Assembly (NCBI RefSeq): GCF_000768555.3
Contig: NZ_KN293989.1
Coordinates: 1-64,000 of the forward strand
DNA: 64,000 nt
Direction of reading: 5' to 3'
Source: Roseovarius mucosus DSM 17069
GTDB taxonomy: Bacteria; Pseudomonadota; Alphaproteobacteria; Rhodobacterales; Rhodobacteraceae
Position numbers and translations under genes: made by a program. A model generated the notes under the pieces. The model searched no databases and had not been told where the DNA came from. It saw only the letters and a list, made by a program, of their open reading frames with translations. This document shows, one piece after another, positions 35,089 to 43,819 of the stretch (within the stretch, counting starts at the first letter, position 1; each line of letters starts with the position of its first letter).

Positions 35089-35601
35089 GTGACAAACACC
35101 AGATTTCCACGGCGCGCCTTTTTGATGGGCGGATTTGCCGCCTTCCTGTCAGGCTGTGCCAGCAAGTTCCGGTCGTACAACGGACCCGAAGTGACTCGGC
35201 TGCGCATGTACAAGGGACAACGACTGCTGGTTCTTGATGGGGCGGATGACGTCTTGCGGACCTATCCCATCGGATTGGGCTTCGCGCCCGAGGGCCACAA
35301 GCAGTTCGAGGGGGACGGACGGACGCCGGAAGGCTCCTACGAGATTGACCGGCGCAACCCGGACAGCCTCTTCCATCTCTCCATCGGCATTTCCTATCCC
35401 AACGAGGCTGACATCGCGTTCGCGGAGGCGCAAGGAAAGTCGCCGGGTGGTGACATTTTCGTCCACGGCGGACCGCGCAAGGGGATCGACCCAATGAATG
35501 TCCGCGACTGGACGGCAGGCTGCATCGCTGTCACGGACCGCCAGATCGAGGAAATCTATGCCATGGTCAGGGACGGGACCCCGATCGACATCTATGCCTG
35601 A
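35089..35601 (+). CDS. L,D-transpeptidase lipoprotein
   Basis: The 170-residue protein starts with GTG after AAGGGGC and has a lipoprotein signal with the RRAFLMGGFAAFLSGC lipobox. The YkuD catalytic segment is IFVHGGPRKGIDP with RDWTAGCIAV downstream, keeping His and the nucleophile Cys. It is a shorter, different branch from the enzyme at 31485. Its position after the P-type ATPase suggests cotranscription from promoter B. The permease gene on the other strand ends 4 bp away. Confidence 0.88.
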   Translation: MTNTRFPRRAFLMGGFAAFLSGCASKFRSYNGPEVTRLRMYKGQRLLVLDGADDVLRTYPIGLGFAPEGHKQFEGDGRTPEGSYEIDRRNPDSLFHLSIGISYPNEADIAFAEAQGKSPGGDIFVHGGPRKGIDPMNVRDWTAGCIAVTDRQIEEIYAMVRDGTPIDIYA

Positions 35602-35604
35602 GGA

Positions 35605-36364
35605 TCAGGTGAAACGGCGCCGCAGCGTGACGTTGATCGCCTCGATGGCGATGACCATGACGACGACCGCAATCGTGACGCTGGCGGCCTTGTCGTACTG
35701 GAAGGAACGCACGTAGGTCTGGATGTAGAAGCCGATCCCGCCCGCGCCGACTATGCCGAGGATCAGGGACTCTCGCAGGTTTAGTTCGAACCGGAAGATC
35801 GTGTCGCGGGCGACGACCGGCGCCATCTGCGGCCAGATCGCATGTCTGAGCCGCACGACGCGGCCCGGCGCCCGCGCTTTCCAGCGCGGCGATCGGCGCG
35901 CGGGGCACGCCGTCGATCGCCTCGGCATAGAACTTGGCGAGCATCCCCGTTGCATGAAAGGCGACCGCGATGATGCCGGGCAGCGGCCCGAGCCCGACAG
36001 CGCCCACCATGAGCATGGCCACGAGGATCAGCGGAATTGCCCGGATGAAGGCAAGCAGCGTTCGGATCGGTCGGAACACCGCACGCGATACCATCGTTTC
36101 GGAGGCGAGGATGCCGAGGGGAACGGACAGGATCACAGCACCGAGGGTGCCGAGGATCGCGATCCTCAGCGTTTCCGCGCTGCCCTTCCTGATCTCGGCC
36201 ATCACCGTCGGGTCAGGCGGAACCATCCGGCCGAGGAAATCGGCAATGCGCGGGCCGGCCGACATGAGACGCGACAACTCGACATCGGTCGTCGCGAAGG
36301 ACCACACGATCGCGGCGGCGATCAGACCGCTCGTCGCAAAGCCGCCAAACCCGCGGAACGCCAT
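35605..36364 (-). pseudogene. Phosphonate-type ABC permease (PhnE-like), frameshifted
   Basis: The N-terminal part reads through ETLRIAILGTLGAVILSVPL to IDGVPRAPIAALESAGAG. The expected continuation RVVRLRHAIWPQMAPVVARD to NLRESLILGIVGAGGIGFYI is in another frame. A single extra base in the C run at 35864-35866 explains the break. The conserved EAA-loop GAGGIG motif and C-terminal spans are present after the shift and end at 35605. Corrected length is about 252 residues, normal for PhnE. Either a real recent mutation or a base-calling error. Confidence 0.82.
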
Positions 36365-37146
36365 CAGGACACCGCCCTGAGGCCGATACCGGGGATTGGC
36401 TCAACCTCCCGATAGAGCTCCGCTGTCGCATCATCGTTCAACTCGGAGGTCGGTACATCGAAGGCGATCCGCCCATCCCGCATGCCGATGATGCGCTGCG
36501 CGAAACGCCGCGCCAGGTCGGGCTGGTGCGAGGAAAACAGCGCCGTTGCGCCGCGCGCTTGCGCCGCCCCGGTCAGCAGCGCCAAGACCTCCCCAGCGCG
36601 GGTGGGGTCGAGGTTGCTCACCGGCTCGTCGGCGAGGATCAGCCGTGGCTCCTGCGCGAGACACCGCGCAATGGCCACGCGCTGCCGCTGGCCGCCGCTG
36701 AGACTGTCGACCCGGCGTTCGGCGAGATCGGCAATGCCGCAATCGGTGAGGGCTGTGCGCGCAATGTCGAGATCATGTGGCGTTGGCGACCCCAGCAGGG
36801 CGCGCAGGGGCGCCATCCGGCCTAGGCGGCCGTTCAGCACGTTGCGCAGAACCGTGGAGCGTTCGACCAAGGCGAATTCCTGAAACACGAAACCGGTATC
36901 AGGTCGGCTTGCGCGCGGCGGCGGTTGGTCGGGATCGAGCGGCGCACCCAAGACTGAAACGCGCCCGCGCCAGCCCTGAAGCCTGCCGTCGAGCAATGCC
37001 AGCAGCGTTGTTTTTCCTGCCCCGGACGGGCCGAGCAAAGCGACGCTTTCGCCGGTCGAAATTGTAAGCGAGACCCGCTCCAGCGCCGGAACACTCCCGC
37101 CCGGATGGGCAAAGTTCAGGTCGTCGATCCGGATCGCAATGTTCAT
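36364..37146 (-). CDS. Phosphonate-type ABC transporter ATPase (PhnC-like)
   Basis: This 260-residue ATPase has Walker A in LLGPSGAGKTTLLALLDG (about 38-55), Q-loop FVFQEFALVERSTVLRNVLN, the signature LSGGQRQRVAIARCLAQEP (about 149-167), Walker B LILADEPVSNLDP and a His switch in ALFSSHQPDLA. FVFQEFALVERSTVLRNVL is a PhnC-family pattern. It overlaps the permease and binding-protein genes by a few bases. The substrate may be a phosphonate, phosphite or another anion; it may also not be phosphorus, given the neighbouring metal-type regulator. Confidence 0.9.
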   Translation of the reverse strand: MNIAIRIDDLNFAHPGGSVPALERVSLTISTGESVALLGPSGAGKTTLLALLDGRLQGWRGRVSVLGAPLDPDQPPPRASRPDTGFVFQEFALVERSTVLRNVLNGRLGRMAPLRALLGSPTPHDLDIARTALTDCGIADLAERRVDSLSGGQRQRVAIARCLAQEPRLILADEPVSNLDPTRAGEVLALLTGAAQARGATALFSSHQPDLARRFAQRIIGMRDGRIAFDVPTSELNDDATAELYREVEPIPGIGLRAVS

Positions 37147-38018
37147 TCCAGGAGCCCATATCGCCGTGCCATGTCGCGCACGCCGCCATAGGCGGCGGAG
37201 TCGGCCCTGACATAGCCGTCCGGCCCGTAGAGATAGCGCAGCTTGTCGCGGTTCTCAGGTTCGTTGAGCTGCAGCATCGCGTTGGTGAAGCGGTCTTGCA
37301 CCTCGGCATCCAACCCGGGTCGCGCGATCACGACATGGCTCGGGATTGGCGGGCTTTCCGCGATCCATGTCACCTGTGCCTGCTGCTGCGGCGTCAGGAG
37401 CAGGTCCGCATACTGGCTGGCACCCGCGGCGTCGACCAGACCTTCGGCCATCGCCTGCATGGCCTGCTGATAGCCGCCTGCGAAGAAGACGCGGCCGAAG
37501 AATGCCTCCGCCGCGCCCGGACCGTCGATCAGCCCAGCCTCGACGAATTCGGCGAGCGGATAGAGATAACCAGATTCCGAGATCGGATCGGCAAAGGCGA
37601 TGTCGCGCCCGCGCAGGTCGGCAAGCCCTGCGATGCCACTATCGCGCCGGACGAAGATGCGACCCGTGTAGCTCGGCGCGTCGCGGTAGACCTCGGACAG
37701 GAGTGGCACGGCACCGATCTCGGCCTCGGCCAGGACGAAAGGCAGGGCGCCCATGAAGGAGATATCCGCGTCGCCATTGCGCAGCGCCTCGACCGCTGCC
37801 GCATGGTCGATGGTAACAAACCCTTCGACGGGGACGTCGATCTCACTAGCCAGCCAGCCGGTGATGGCTTCAATGTCGCCCAGGAGCTTCTCGGGGTTCT
37901 CCTGCGGGATGAAAGCCAGCCGCAACGCAGTGTCCTGCGCGGCCAGCGGGGTTGCGAGCGATACTGCGCCCGCAGCGGCCAGCGCCAACATCGTTCTGCG
38001 GTTCATATGGATCGCCAT
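37143..38018 (-). CDS. Phosphonate-type ABC substrate-binding protein (PhnD-like)
   Basis: This 291-residue periplasmic protein has a signal peptide with twin Arg (MNRRTMLALAAAGAVSLATP, cleavage after AQ). The PhnD/PtxB/PhnD-like fold is indicated by LRLAFIPQENPEKLLGDIEA, the ADISFMGALPFVLAEAE strand-turn and DIAFADPISESGYLYPLAEF. The usual ligand-contact Tyr and Ser-rich positions are only partly visible. It overlaps the cytochrome-like gene upstream (start/stop overlap), indicating one operon of di-heme protein, binding protein, ATPase and permease. Confidence 0.87.
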   Translation of the reverse strand: MAIHMNRRTMLALAAAGAVSLATPLAAQDTALRLAFIPQENPEKLLGDIEAITGWLASEIDVPVEGFVTIDHAAAVEALRNGDADISFMGALPFVLAEAEIGAVPLLSEVYRDAPSYTGRIFVRRDSGIAGLADLRGRDIAFADPISESGYLYPLAEFVEAGLIDGPGAAEAFFGRVFFAGGYQQAMQAMAEGLVDAAGASQYADLLLTPQQQAQVTWIAESPPIPSHVVIARPGLDAEVQDRFTNAMLQLNEPENRDKLRYLYGPDGYVRADSAAYGGVRDMARRYGLLE

Positions 38019-39898
38019 CAGAATGCCCTCTCTTCGATTGCGTCGGCTTCGGACTTGAACGCGGTCCAGCTTGTTTCGGCAGCCACCCAGTCATCAGTAC
38101 GAACGGCGTCACCAACCTCGGCCAGACGTTGGGCCAACGCGTAGACTTCAGGCCGCGCAGCCAGGTTCGACATTGTGCTGGCGTCCGCCGAAAGGTCCGC
38201 GGCCACGGTGTCGGTCAGCAGCAGGATATGTTTTGCATCCCGCTGCGGCAGCAGCGTATCAAGCGTCGAGGCGAAGGTCGTCAGTTCGGAGAATGCCAGC
38301 CGGAAGGCGGTGTTCTCGGCGTCGAATGCCTCATAGGGCTCGTCCGCTGCGCCCACGGTCTCCAGATAGGCCGTCAGGTCGGCCCGTTCCGCTCCGGTCA
38401 GGCCGAGCGCTTTCGATTCGTCGAACCAGTCCACGACAGCGGCCAGGGTCGGCAGCGACCCGTCGTGGAAATAGGGCGCGGTGTAGACGGTGCCGAGCAG
38501 CGTGGGTGTATCCATCGCACCGGTGCGGGCGCCATCGTAGGCCAACGCAACCGAGCCGATATCATGGGCCTGCCGGTCCAGGAAGTTCGTGTCCGGGACG
38601 TGGCAGCTGGAGCAGGAACGGTCGCCGAGCGCCGCGAAGGGTGTATTGAAGATCGCTTCGCCGCGCTGCGCTGCCTCGGGAGCGGCTTCGGTCAGCTGAC
38701 CATCCGGTGTCAGCATGGAGTTGGGCAGGAAGTCGAATTCGAGCATGTAGGCGAGCAGAGCATCCAGCATGAAGGGCGTCGGTTCATCGCCGCCGAACTC
38801 GTTGACGATGACGTTGCGGGTGAAATCGCGCAAGGAGGCGAAGCGGCCATCGCGGCCGTAGGGCCCGGTGAAGCGCAGGCCACGGAGGCTGGGGATGTCA
38901 ATCGGATCATCACGCCGGTCATTGAAGATCGGGTTGAAGAAGGCGCCATCGACATCGATCGCGCCTGGTTGATGGCTCGCACCCGGAATGAAAAGCCTCT
39001 GGTTAACGTCCGATCGGTTGTGACAGGTCGAACAAGCGACCCCGAGACCCTGCGCCGGATTGCCAAAGATTTGCGCGCTGTCGAATAGCATGTCGCCATA
39101 GGCCACCAATGGCAGGTCGGTCTCGTCGATGCCCTGCTCCTCGAAATTGAGGACGAGGCGCGGCAGCGGATCCTGATCGAAGATGTCAGACCCCGGCGGC
39201 AGGCTAGGCGGCACCTCGATGGTGCGGCCACTCAGGACAACAGTTTCCGGCAGCGCGCTCAGCGTCCGGCGCGGCGCGAAATCGTCAACGAGGTAATTCT
39301 CGGCGAGATAGAGGGAGATGACTTCGCGCGCGGCTTCCATGGTTTTGCGACTCGCGGGTGTGGCACCAGCACCAAGAACACCGGCGGAACCTGTGCTGCT
39401 GTTGAGTTCCAGCCAGGCGAGGCCGATGCGTCTCGAAGCGTCGGGATCAGCAGCCGCGATACCGTCCGCGAACGAGCGATAGAGTTCTCGGGCTGTCCGC
39501 ACGGCCTGCTGCGCACGTGCAGGGTCGTCGGCCATGACTGCTCGGTCCAGTTCCTCGTCGATCCGGCGCGCGATCAGCCGCGTCGCCTCGGCAAAGACCG
39601 CCTGGCGGTCTTCGCGAGTGATGGCGTCCAGAAGGGGGGCGGGTCCGATGTCGCTGTTGCCGTCCAGCCATGCCAATGCACCAACAGAGAATTCCGAACC
39701 CCGGTAGGGTTCGGCCCAGGCGGTCCCGACGTCATCCCAAGGCAGCGGTTCGAGATTTCCGAGGAAGAGAGTCAGCCGGTAGGCCGCCGCCTCGGGAAGC
39801 CATGGAGCCTCCTTGGCAGGCGTCGCAGCGACAGGTCCGGACAGGACGAGCGCACTTGCGAGTGCGACAATGAACGCTCCAAGGAATTTCTGAATCAC
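38018..39898 (-). CDS. Di-heme cytochrome c peroxidase/MauG-like protein
   Basis: This 626-residue exported protein has a signal peptide (to VAATPAKEA) and an N-terminal helical region of about 240 residues unlike standard peroxidases. Two c-heme sites follow: GVACSTCHNRSDVNQ (about 288-292) and RSCSSCHVPDTNF (about 432-436), with LRGLRFTGPYGRDGRFASLR between. TPTLLGTVYTAPYFHDGSLP is the usual peroxidase sequence near the low-potential heme. The C-terminal 110 residues are helical. It is the first gene of the operon with the PhnCDE-like transporter and faces the DtxR-type regulator across a palindromic operator. It may oxidise a metal or organic ligand before uptake (inference). Confidence 0.87.
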   Translation of the reverse strand: MIQKFLGAFIVALASALVLSGPVAATPAKEAPWLPEAAAYRLTLFLGNLEPLPWDDVGTAWAEPYRGSEFSVGALAWLDGNSDIGPAPLLDAITREDRQAVFAEATRLIARRIDEELDRAVMADDPARAQQAVRTARELYRSFADGIAAADPDASRRIGLAWLELNSSTGSAGVLGAGATPASRKTMEAAREVISLYLAENYLVDDFAPRRTLSALPETVVLSGRTIEVPPSLPPGSDIFDQDPLPRLVLNFEEQGIDETDLPLVAYGDMLFDSAQIFGNPAQGLGVACSTCHNRSDVNQRLFIPGASHQPGAIDVDGAFFNPIFNDRRDDPIDIPSLRGLRFTGPYGRDGRFASLRDFTRNVIVNEFGGDEPTPFMLDALLAYMLEFDFLPNSMLTPDGQLTEAAPEAAQRGEAIFNTPFAALGDRSCSSCHVPDTNFLDRQAHDIGSVALAYDGARTGAMDTPTLLGTVYTAPYFHDGSLPTLAAVVDWFDESKALGLTGAERADLTAYLETVGAADEPYEAFDAENTAFRLAFSELTTFASTLDTLLPQRDAKHILLLTDTVAADLSADASTMSNLAARPEVYALAQRLAEVGDAVRTDDWVAAETSWTAFKSEADAIEERAF

Positions 39899-39919
39899 CG
39901 TGGTCTCCCAACTTCAAAG

Positions 39920-39933
39920 TTAGCCACGGCTAA
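39920..39933. promoter_or_regulatory. Palindromic operator for the DtxR-type regulator
   Basis: TTAGCC-AC-GGCTAA is a perfect inverted repeat in the gap between the divergent cytochrome operon and the DtxR-type gene. It shares the TTAG...CTAA form of DtxR-family boxes. Its position suggests control of both directions. Confidence 0.65.
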
Positions 39934-39992
39934 TTTATCTACCCTATGCAAACAAGTTGTCAATCCTGCAGTTTCCCTGCAAAGTCCCAAGT

Positions 39993-40463
39993 ATGACAAA
40001 GCTGCAATCACAGGAACATGAACCGTTCGAAACTGTCGACAGGGCTCCCGAAGCACAGGCTGAGGGATTCGCGACCGTGCGTCAGGCACATGAGAGCGAA
40101 ATGGCGGAAGATTACGTTGAACTGATCGCCGAACTGATCGAGTCGCGCGGAGAGGCAAGGCCGGTGGAAATCGCCGAACGGTTTGGAGTGAAGCCGCCGA
40201 CCGTGACCAAGAACATCTCGCGACTCAAAGCTGCTGGCCTGGTGCGGCGGGAACCTTACCGCGCCATATTCCTCACGGATGCCGGTCGGGAGTTGGCCGA
40301 GGCCTGCCGCCGGCGGCACAGGATCGTCGTCGCGTTTCTCCTCAGCCTGGGAATCGACGAAGAGACTGCGGAACGCGATGCGGAGGGGATCGAGCATCAC
40401 GTCAGCACGACCACGCTGGAGGCCTTCGAACACGCCCTCCTGCAATCTGAGAGCGGCAAGTAG
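39993..40463 (+). CDS. DtxR/MntR-like metal-dependent regulator
   Basis: This 156-residue protein has an N-terminal winged helix (YVELIAELIESRGEARPVEI, then RFGVKPPTVTKNISRLKAAG, LVRREPYRAIFLTDAGRELA) and the DtxR dimerisation/metal domain (CRRRHRIVVAFLLSLGIDEE, then DAEGIEHHVSTTTLEAFEHA). The metal-ligand pattern (Cys or Met in place, EGIEHHVS) is MntR-like and lacks an SH3 domain. It is divergent from the di-heme/ABC operon. Probable signal is Mn or Fe (inference). The start is the ATG 36 bases inside the longest frame, matching the usual N-terminal length. Confidence 0.9.
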   Translation: MTKLQSQEHEPFETVDRAPEAQAEGFATVRQAHESEMAEDYVELIAELIESRGEARPVEIAERFGVKPPTVTKNISRLKAAGLVRREPYRAIFLTDAGRELAEACRRRHRIVVAFLLSLGIDEETAERDAEGIEHHVSTTTLEAFEHALLQSESGK

Positions 40464-40700
40464 CGCAGCATCAAGTTCTCGCGAAATTCAGCAAAGCAAG
40501 ACTCAGGAGGCGGCGGCGTCAGCAGTCAAAGGCTGGTGGGTCTGTTCTGATGGTCAACTTTAGTGCAGAAAATCGTTCGTGTCCTCTGAGCTTGGCCAGC
40601 CCGAGATAGTGTGCCCAAAATCTCTGACTGCGACGACGGTGCAGCGAAAATGTCGATCGCGGGAAAAGACGTGGGTACAACCTTTGATTTGCTCCTCTGT

Positions 40701-41693
40701 TCAAAGCGCATAGACAATAGTCACCACCGTCGTCATGACGATGAAGAACATGACCAAGGCGCCTATGGCGAGCGTCCGGCCCATGTCGCGGTTTGGCTTT
40801 GCCACTTTCAGACGCAATTCTTCGGCCGTTTCCGGAAACTCGAGCGCCGCGGAGTTCGAGCCTCGCACCAACTCGTATCGTGAATTCCAGCGACGCACCT
40901 CGGCCGCGTTCCACCCGTTCATGACCAGAATGATCGCGGCGATCATCAGCATCGAGGACGGGACCCAGATCGTGTAGCCACCCATGGTTTCGTCGGACAG
41001 GGGATCGAGCAACCCGGTTCCCGCCGTTTGGTAGGAGGCATAGAGGCTCACCTCTTTGAGTGTCGTCAAGGAACCCAGAAAAATGTTTGAAACGATCACC
41101 GCAAAACCGGAGATCAGCCTTGCGCCGCGCCTCGCGCCCTCAGGGGGATCTCTCGGGTCGAAGAGCATGCCGAAATACCAGATCCCTGCCAGCACCATCG
41201 CAAAATGGGCGAACACCTCGATCGCCGCGATGCGCTGCGCAAGTCCGTAAAGCACTGGAATCTGCCAGATAAAGAGCGACGTGATGAGCGCGGCAGTGGC
41301 GGTTACCGGATGTGCCAAGAGCCCCAAAGTAATAGATTTTCCAAGAGCGCCGAGGTATCGACGCCACCGTCTGTTCAAACCGGCTTGCAATAGTCGCCAC
41401 GGCTGAGAGACCGCGATGAGTAGTGGTCCTGCAAGGCGAAGGAGAAGATGCTCCACTTGGTGCACCGAAAAGAGGCTGTGCCCCAACGAAGCCAGAGGCG
41501 CATTCGTGGCCGCGAGAATACAGGTCAAGCCAGCGAAGAACAGAGCTTGCCGCCAAACAGAAACCGTCCCGCGAATGCGAGCGGATCGCGCGAGGCCGCG
41601 CACGTAGAACCATGCGGCCAAACTGACGGAAACAAGGGACACTGGCGAAATCGCATATCCAAACGGGTCGAAATTAAGGAAGTAGGTGATCAT
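40701..41693 (-). CDS. CtaG-type cytochrome oxidase assembly protein
   Basis: This 330-residue multispanning protein belongs to the caa3-type CtaG family (PF09678), implicated in copper delivery to or assembly of cytochrome c oxidase in the inner membrane. About eight spans are visible. Family hallmarks are HSLFSVHQVEHLLLRLAGPL (two His near the membrane surface), HPVTATAALITSLFIWQIPV and HFAMVLAGIWYFGML. It is unrelated to the CtaG/Cox11 periplasmic chaperone. It overlaps the penicillin-acylase-like gene by four bases and is the last gene of the large metal operon. Confidence 0.88.
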   Translation of the reverse strand: MITYFLNFDPFGYAISPVSLVSVSLAAWFYVRGLARSARIRGTVSVWRQALFFAGLTCILAATNAPLASLGHSLFSVHQVEHLLLRLAGPLLIAVSQPWRLLQAGLNRRWRRYLGALGKSITLGLLAHPVTATAALITSLFIWQIPVLYGLAQRIAAIEVFAHFAMVLAGIWYFGMLFDPRDPPEGARRGARLISGFAVIVSNIFLGSLTTLKEVSLYASYQTAGTGLLDPLSDETMGGYTIWVPSSMLMIAAIILVMNGWNAAEVRRWNSRYELVRGSNSAALEFPETAEELRLKVAKPNRDMGRTLAIGALVMFFIVMTTVVTIVYAL

Positions 41694-43627
41694 TGGCTCC
41701 TGTCATGTTGTATTGCTGGCCCATCGACGGACACTGGTGAAAGTCGAGATGTTCCCACTGCGCCACCTTGGGCCAAGGACAGATCAGTGGACATCGGAAG
41801 GTATTTGCCCTGCATCCACATGGGGAAAAGGTTTTCATAGAAACGTGAGAGCGGGTGGCCGGACTGACCGGCGGGCGCGATGAAATAGGATCCGGCTTCT
41901 TCCGAAAACGACATGACCGCCTGAAAATTGGTGCCCGCGCTGGTCGCGAACGGGCGGTCATTGTCAGAAGTGAACAGTGTTGCAATCAGTGTGTCGGGAT
42001 CGCCGGAAGATGGGGCTTCGAGAGACAGCAGATCGCTGATGATCCCGCTCGATCGGATTGGTGCCCACCCCATATTCAAAGCGTGTGCTTCGCCCCAGGC
42101 CCAGGCGGACGGATCGGGTCCGTAGCGGTCGACAAGCCAGCCGATGGCATCATCCAGGGCCGCACGAACCTGATCCTGGCAGGTCTCGATGCGGGTAGAC
42201 GGGCGGATGTCGCACCAGATTGCGCTCCCTCCGCGATCTGAAAGCACCGCAAATAGGACATCGGGATTTGGCCTGGCCCAGACCTTCGTCGCGGATGGAA
42301 ATTCATCCTGAAGTATTCGCTTTTGCAACGCGCGCGCCCAGGCCCAGAACACGAGCGGCTCCGGTGAAAAGCGATCCATGTCGCCATTCCATTGGGCAAG
42401 TTGATCCAGAATATCGCCGCGAAGCTCATCTGCGCGGTTCTCTTCGAGAGCACCTGTGGAACCCACGAACCAAAGCTCTTTTGCCATTATAGGAAGAAGC
42501 GCCCGCGCGGCAGCGCTGACCGTGTCGCGCTGCACCGTAATCGCGCCCTCGACCGAGAATATCGGCTGCCGCTCATCAAGAGCAGCCAGACGGGCGTCTC
42601 GAAACGATAAAGGAGTTTCGACCTCCCTGTCAGGCCAGCGAGCAAGGGTTTCTCGGTCGATCGCAAGAATCTCCAATCCGGCTGGTGACAGGTTCATGCA
42701 TGCGTCCATAGCATCGTTCACATCGGCGGACCGCGCCAGACGGTCAAGCATCATCAGAAAATTGCTGGCCTGCGCGGCCGTGGGATTCTCTGGCTCTTTA
42801 ACGGCTTTCTGGGACACAGATCGGAACGCCCAAGCGACGCGTTCGCTGCGACCGACGACAATGAAGGGCACACCCGGCAATGTAGCCCCAATCGCGGCTC
42901 CGGTCGGGAGTTGAATATCCGCCAGGTACCATTCAGAAGGCAGCGATAAGGGGCCACGTATATCGGCGGCGAGAATTGGTGCTCCGGTAGCTGTTCTGTC
43001 TCCAGGCAACGCCCAAGCATCGAGGCTGACCTTGGGCGAGGTCACAAACAGCTCGGGCAAAAGAGGTCGATCCGACGGGATCGGTAGATCTGACAAGCCG
43101 GACAGGTCATTCTGCCGTCTCTCGGGTTGAAGATCGTTCAGAAACGCTTGGGCAAGTCTGAGACTATCGACGGGTCTCCAGGCTGCGATCATTCTCTCAT
43201 CCGCGATCAACAGATCGGGTGAGCCTCTGCCGCGCCCGCCTTCGGACACCAGGCCAAGCCACGCGTTGACACCTGCGGCATATGCGTCGAGCGCTTGGGC
43301 TGTCGAAGGCTCAACTTCGATCGTCCGGTCAAGTGGCATCAAGGCTTGCGCTGCCCGCCTTGCCCTCAATAACTGGCCAAGCCTGTCCTGAGCGTGAACG
43401 AAACCAAGCGCGAAATAGGCGTCCGGAGCGGAGTCTGCAGAAATGTGCGGTATGGCCGCAGCATCTCGCAGAATATCGACTGGACCTTCGATACCCGCAA
43501 CACTGAAATCCTCGTCATAGTCGGGGACGGAGGCGCGCAAAAGAAAGTAGACGACACCGGATACGGTCAGTCCTAATGCAAAAACCGCCAGGAGCAAGTA
43601 CAGTAATATGTTGAATAGTCGTTTCAA
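41690..43627 (-). CDS. Penicillin-acylase-family Ntn hydrolase
   Basis: The 645-residue protein has an N-terminal membrane anchor (LFNILLYLLLAVFALGLTVS) and the family pattern GPVDILRDAAAIPHISADSA, then GFVHAQDRLGQLLRARRAAQ. The autoprocessing site giving the nucleophile is likely Ser201 in SPKVSLDAWALPGDRTATGA. ADIRGPLSLPSEWYLADI follows, where most members read a DPH motif, so a usual His is replaced. It is shorter than typical 750-800-residue acylases. Substrate unknown: amide hydrolysis of an acyl compound in the periplasm, perhaps a lactone or lipoamide. Its place after Lnt in the metal operon is unusual. Confidence 0.85.
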   Translation of the reverse strand: MKRLFNILLYLLLAVFALGLTVSGVVYFLLRASVPDYDEDFSVAGIEGPVDILRDAAAIPHISADSAPDAYFALGFVHAQDRLGQLLRARRAAQALMPLDRTIEVEPSTAQALDAYAAGVNAWLGLVSEGGRGRGSPDLLIADERMIAAWRPVDSLRLAQAFLNDLQPERRQNDLSGLSDLPIPSDRPLLPELFVTSPKVSLDAWALPGDRTATGAPILAADIRGPLSLPSEWYLADIQLPTGAAIGATLPGVPFIVVGRSERVAWAFRSVSQKAVKEPENPTAAQASNFLMMLDRLARSADVNDAMDACMNLSPAGLEILAIDRETLARWPDREVETPLSFRDARLAALDERQPIFSVEGAITVQRDTVSAAARALLPIMAKELWFVGSTGALEENRADELRGDILDQLAQWNGDMDRFSPEPLVFWAWARALQKRILQDEFPSATKVWARPNPDVLFAVLSDRGGSAIWCDIRPSTRIETCQDQVRAALDDAIGWLVDRYGPDPSAWAWGEAHALNMGWAPIRSSGIISDLLSLEAPSSGDPDTLIATLFTSDNDRPFATSAGTNFQAVMSFSEEAGSYFIAPAGQSGHPLSRFYENLFPMWMQGKYLPMSTDLSLAQGGAVGTSRLSPVSVDGPAIQHDRSQ

Positions 43628-43651
43628 TTCGTTGCCGGTGCCAAAGTAATC

Positions 43652-43819
43652 TCAAGACGTGATGCGCAAGAGGATCACCGAGGCGAAAAAAGCGAGCAGG
43701 CCGAAAGCAATACCGAAGCTTGTCGCGTATTGAAGTATATCCAGGCGGTTCCCTTTCCGCCGTTGCGCCAGATAGCCACCCCAGAGCGCCCCTCCGACAA
43801 AGCCTGCGAGCACCAGCAT
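43652..43819 (-). CDS. Small two-span membrane protein
   Basis: The 55-residue frame starts in the stop codon of the lnt gene (TGATG overlap), so it is translationally coupled. It has two hydrophobic segments (LVLAGFVGGALWGGYLA and FGIAFGLLAFFASVILL) around a basic loop (QRRKGNRLDI). No family recognised. Gly-rich first segment and operon position suggest a real gene. Confidence 0.65.
   Translation of the reverse strand: MLVLAGFVGGALWGGYLAQRRKGNRLDILQYATSFGIAFGLLAFFASVILLRITS

Noticed and set aside
40464..40700. Short minus-strand frame of about 60 codons between the DtxR-type and ctaG genes
   Set aside because: Low-complexity basic sequence without a ribosome site or family pattern; treated as intergenic.
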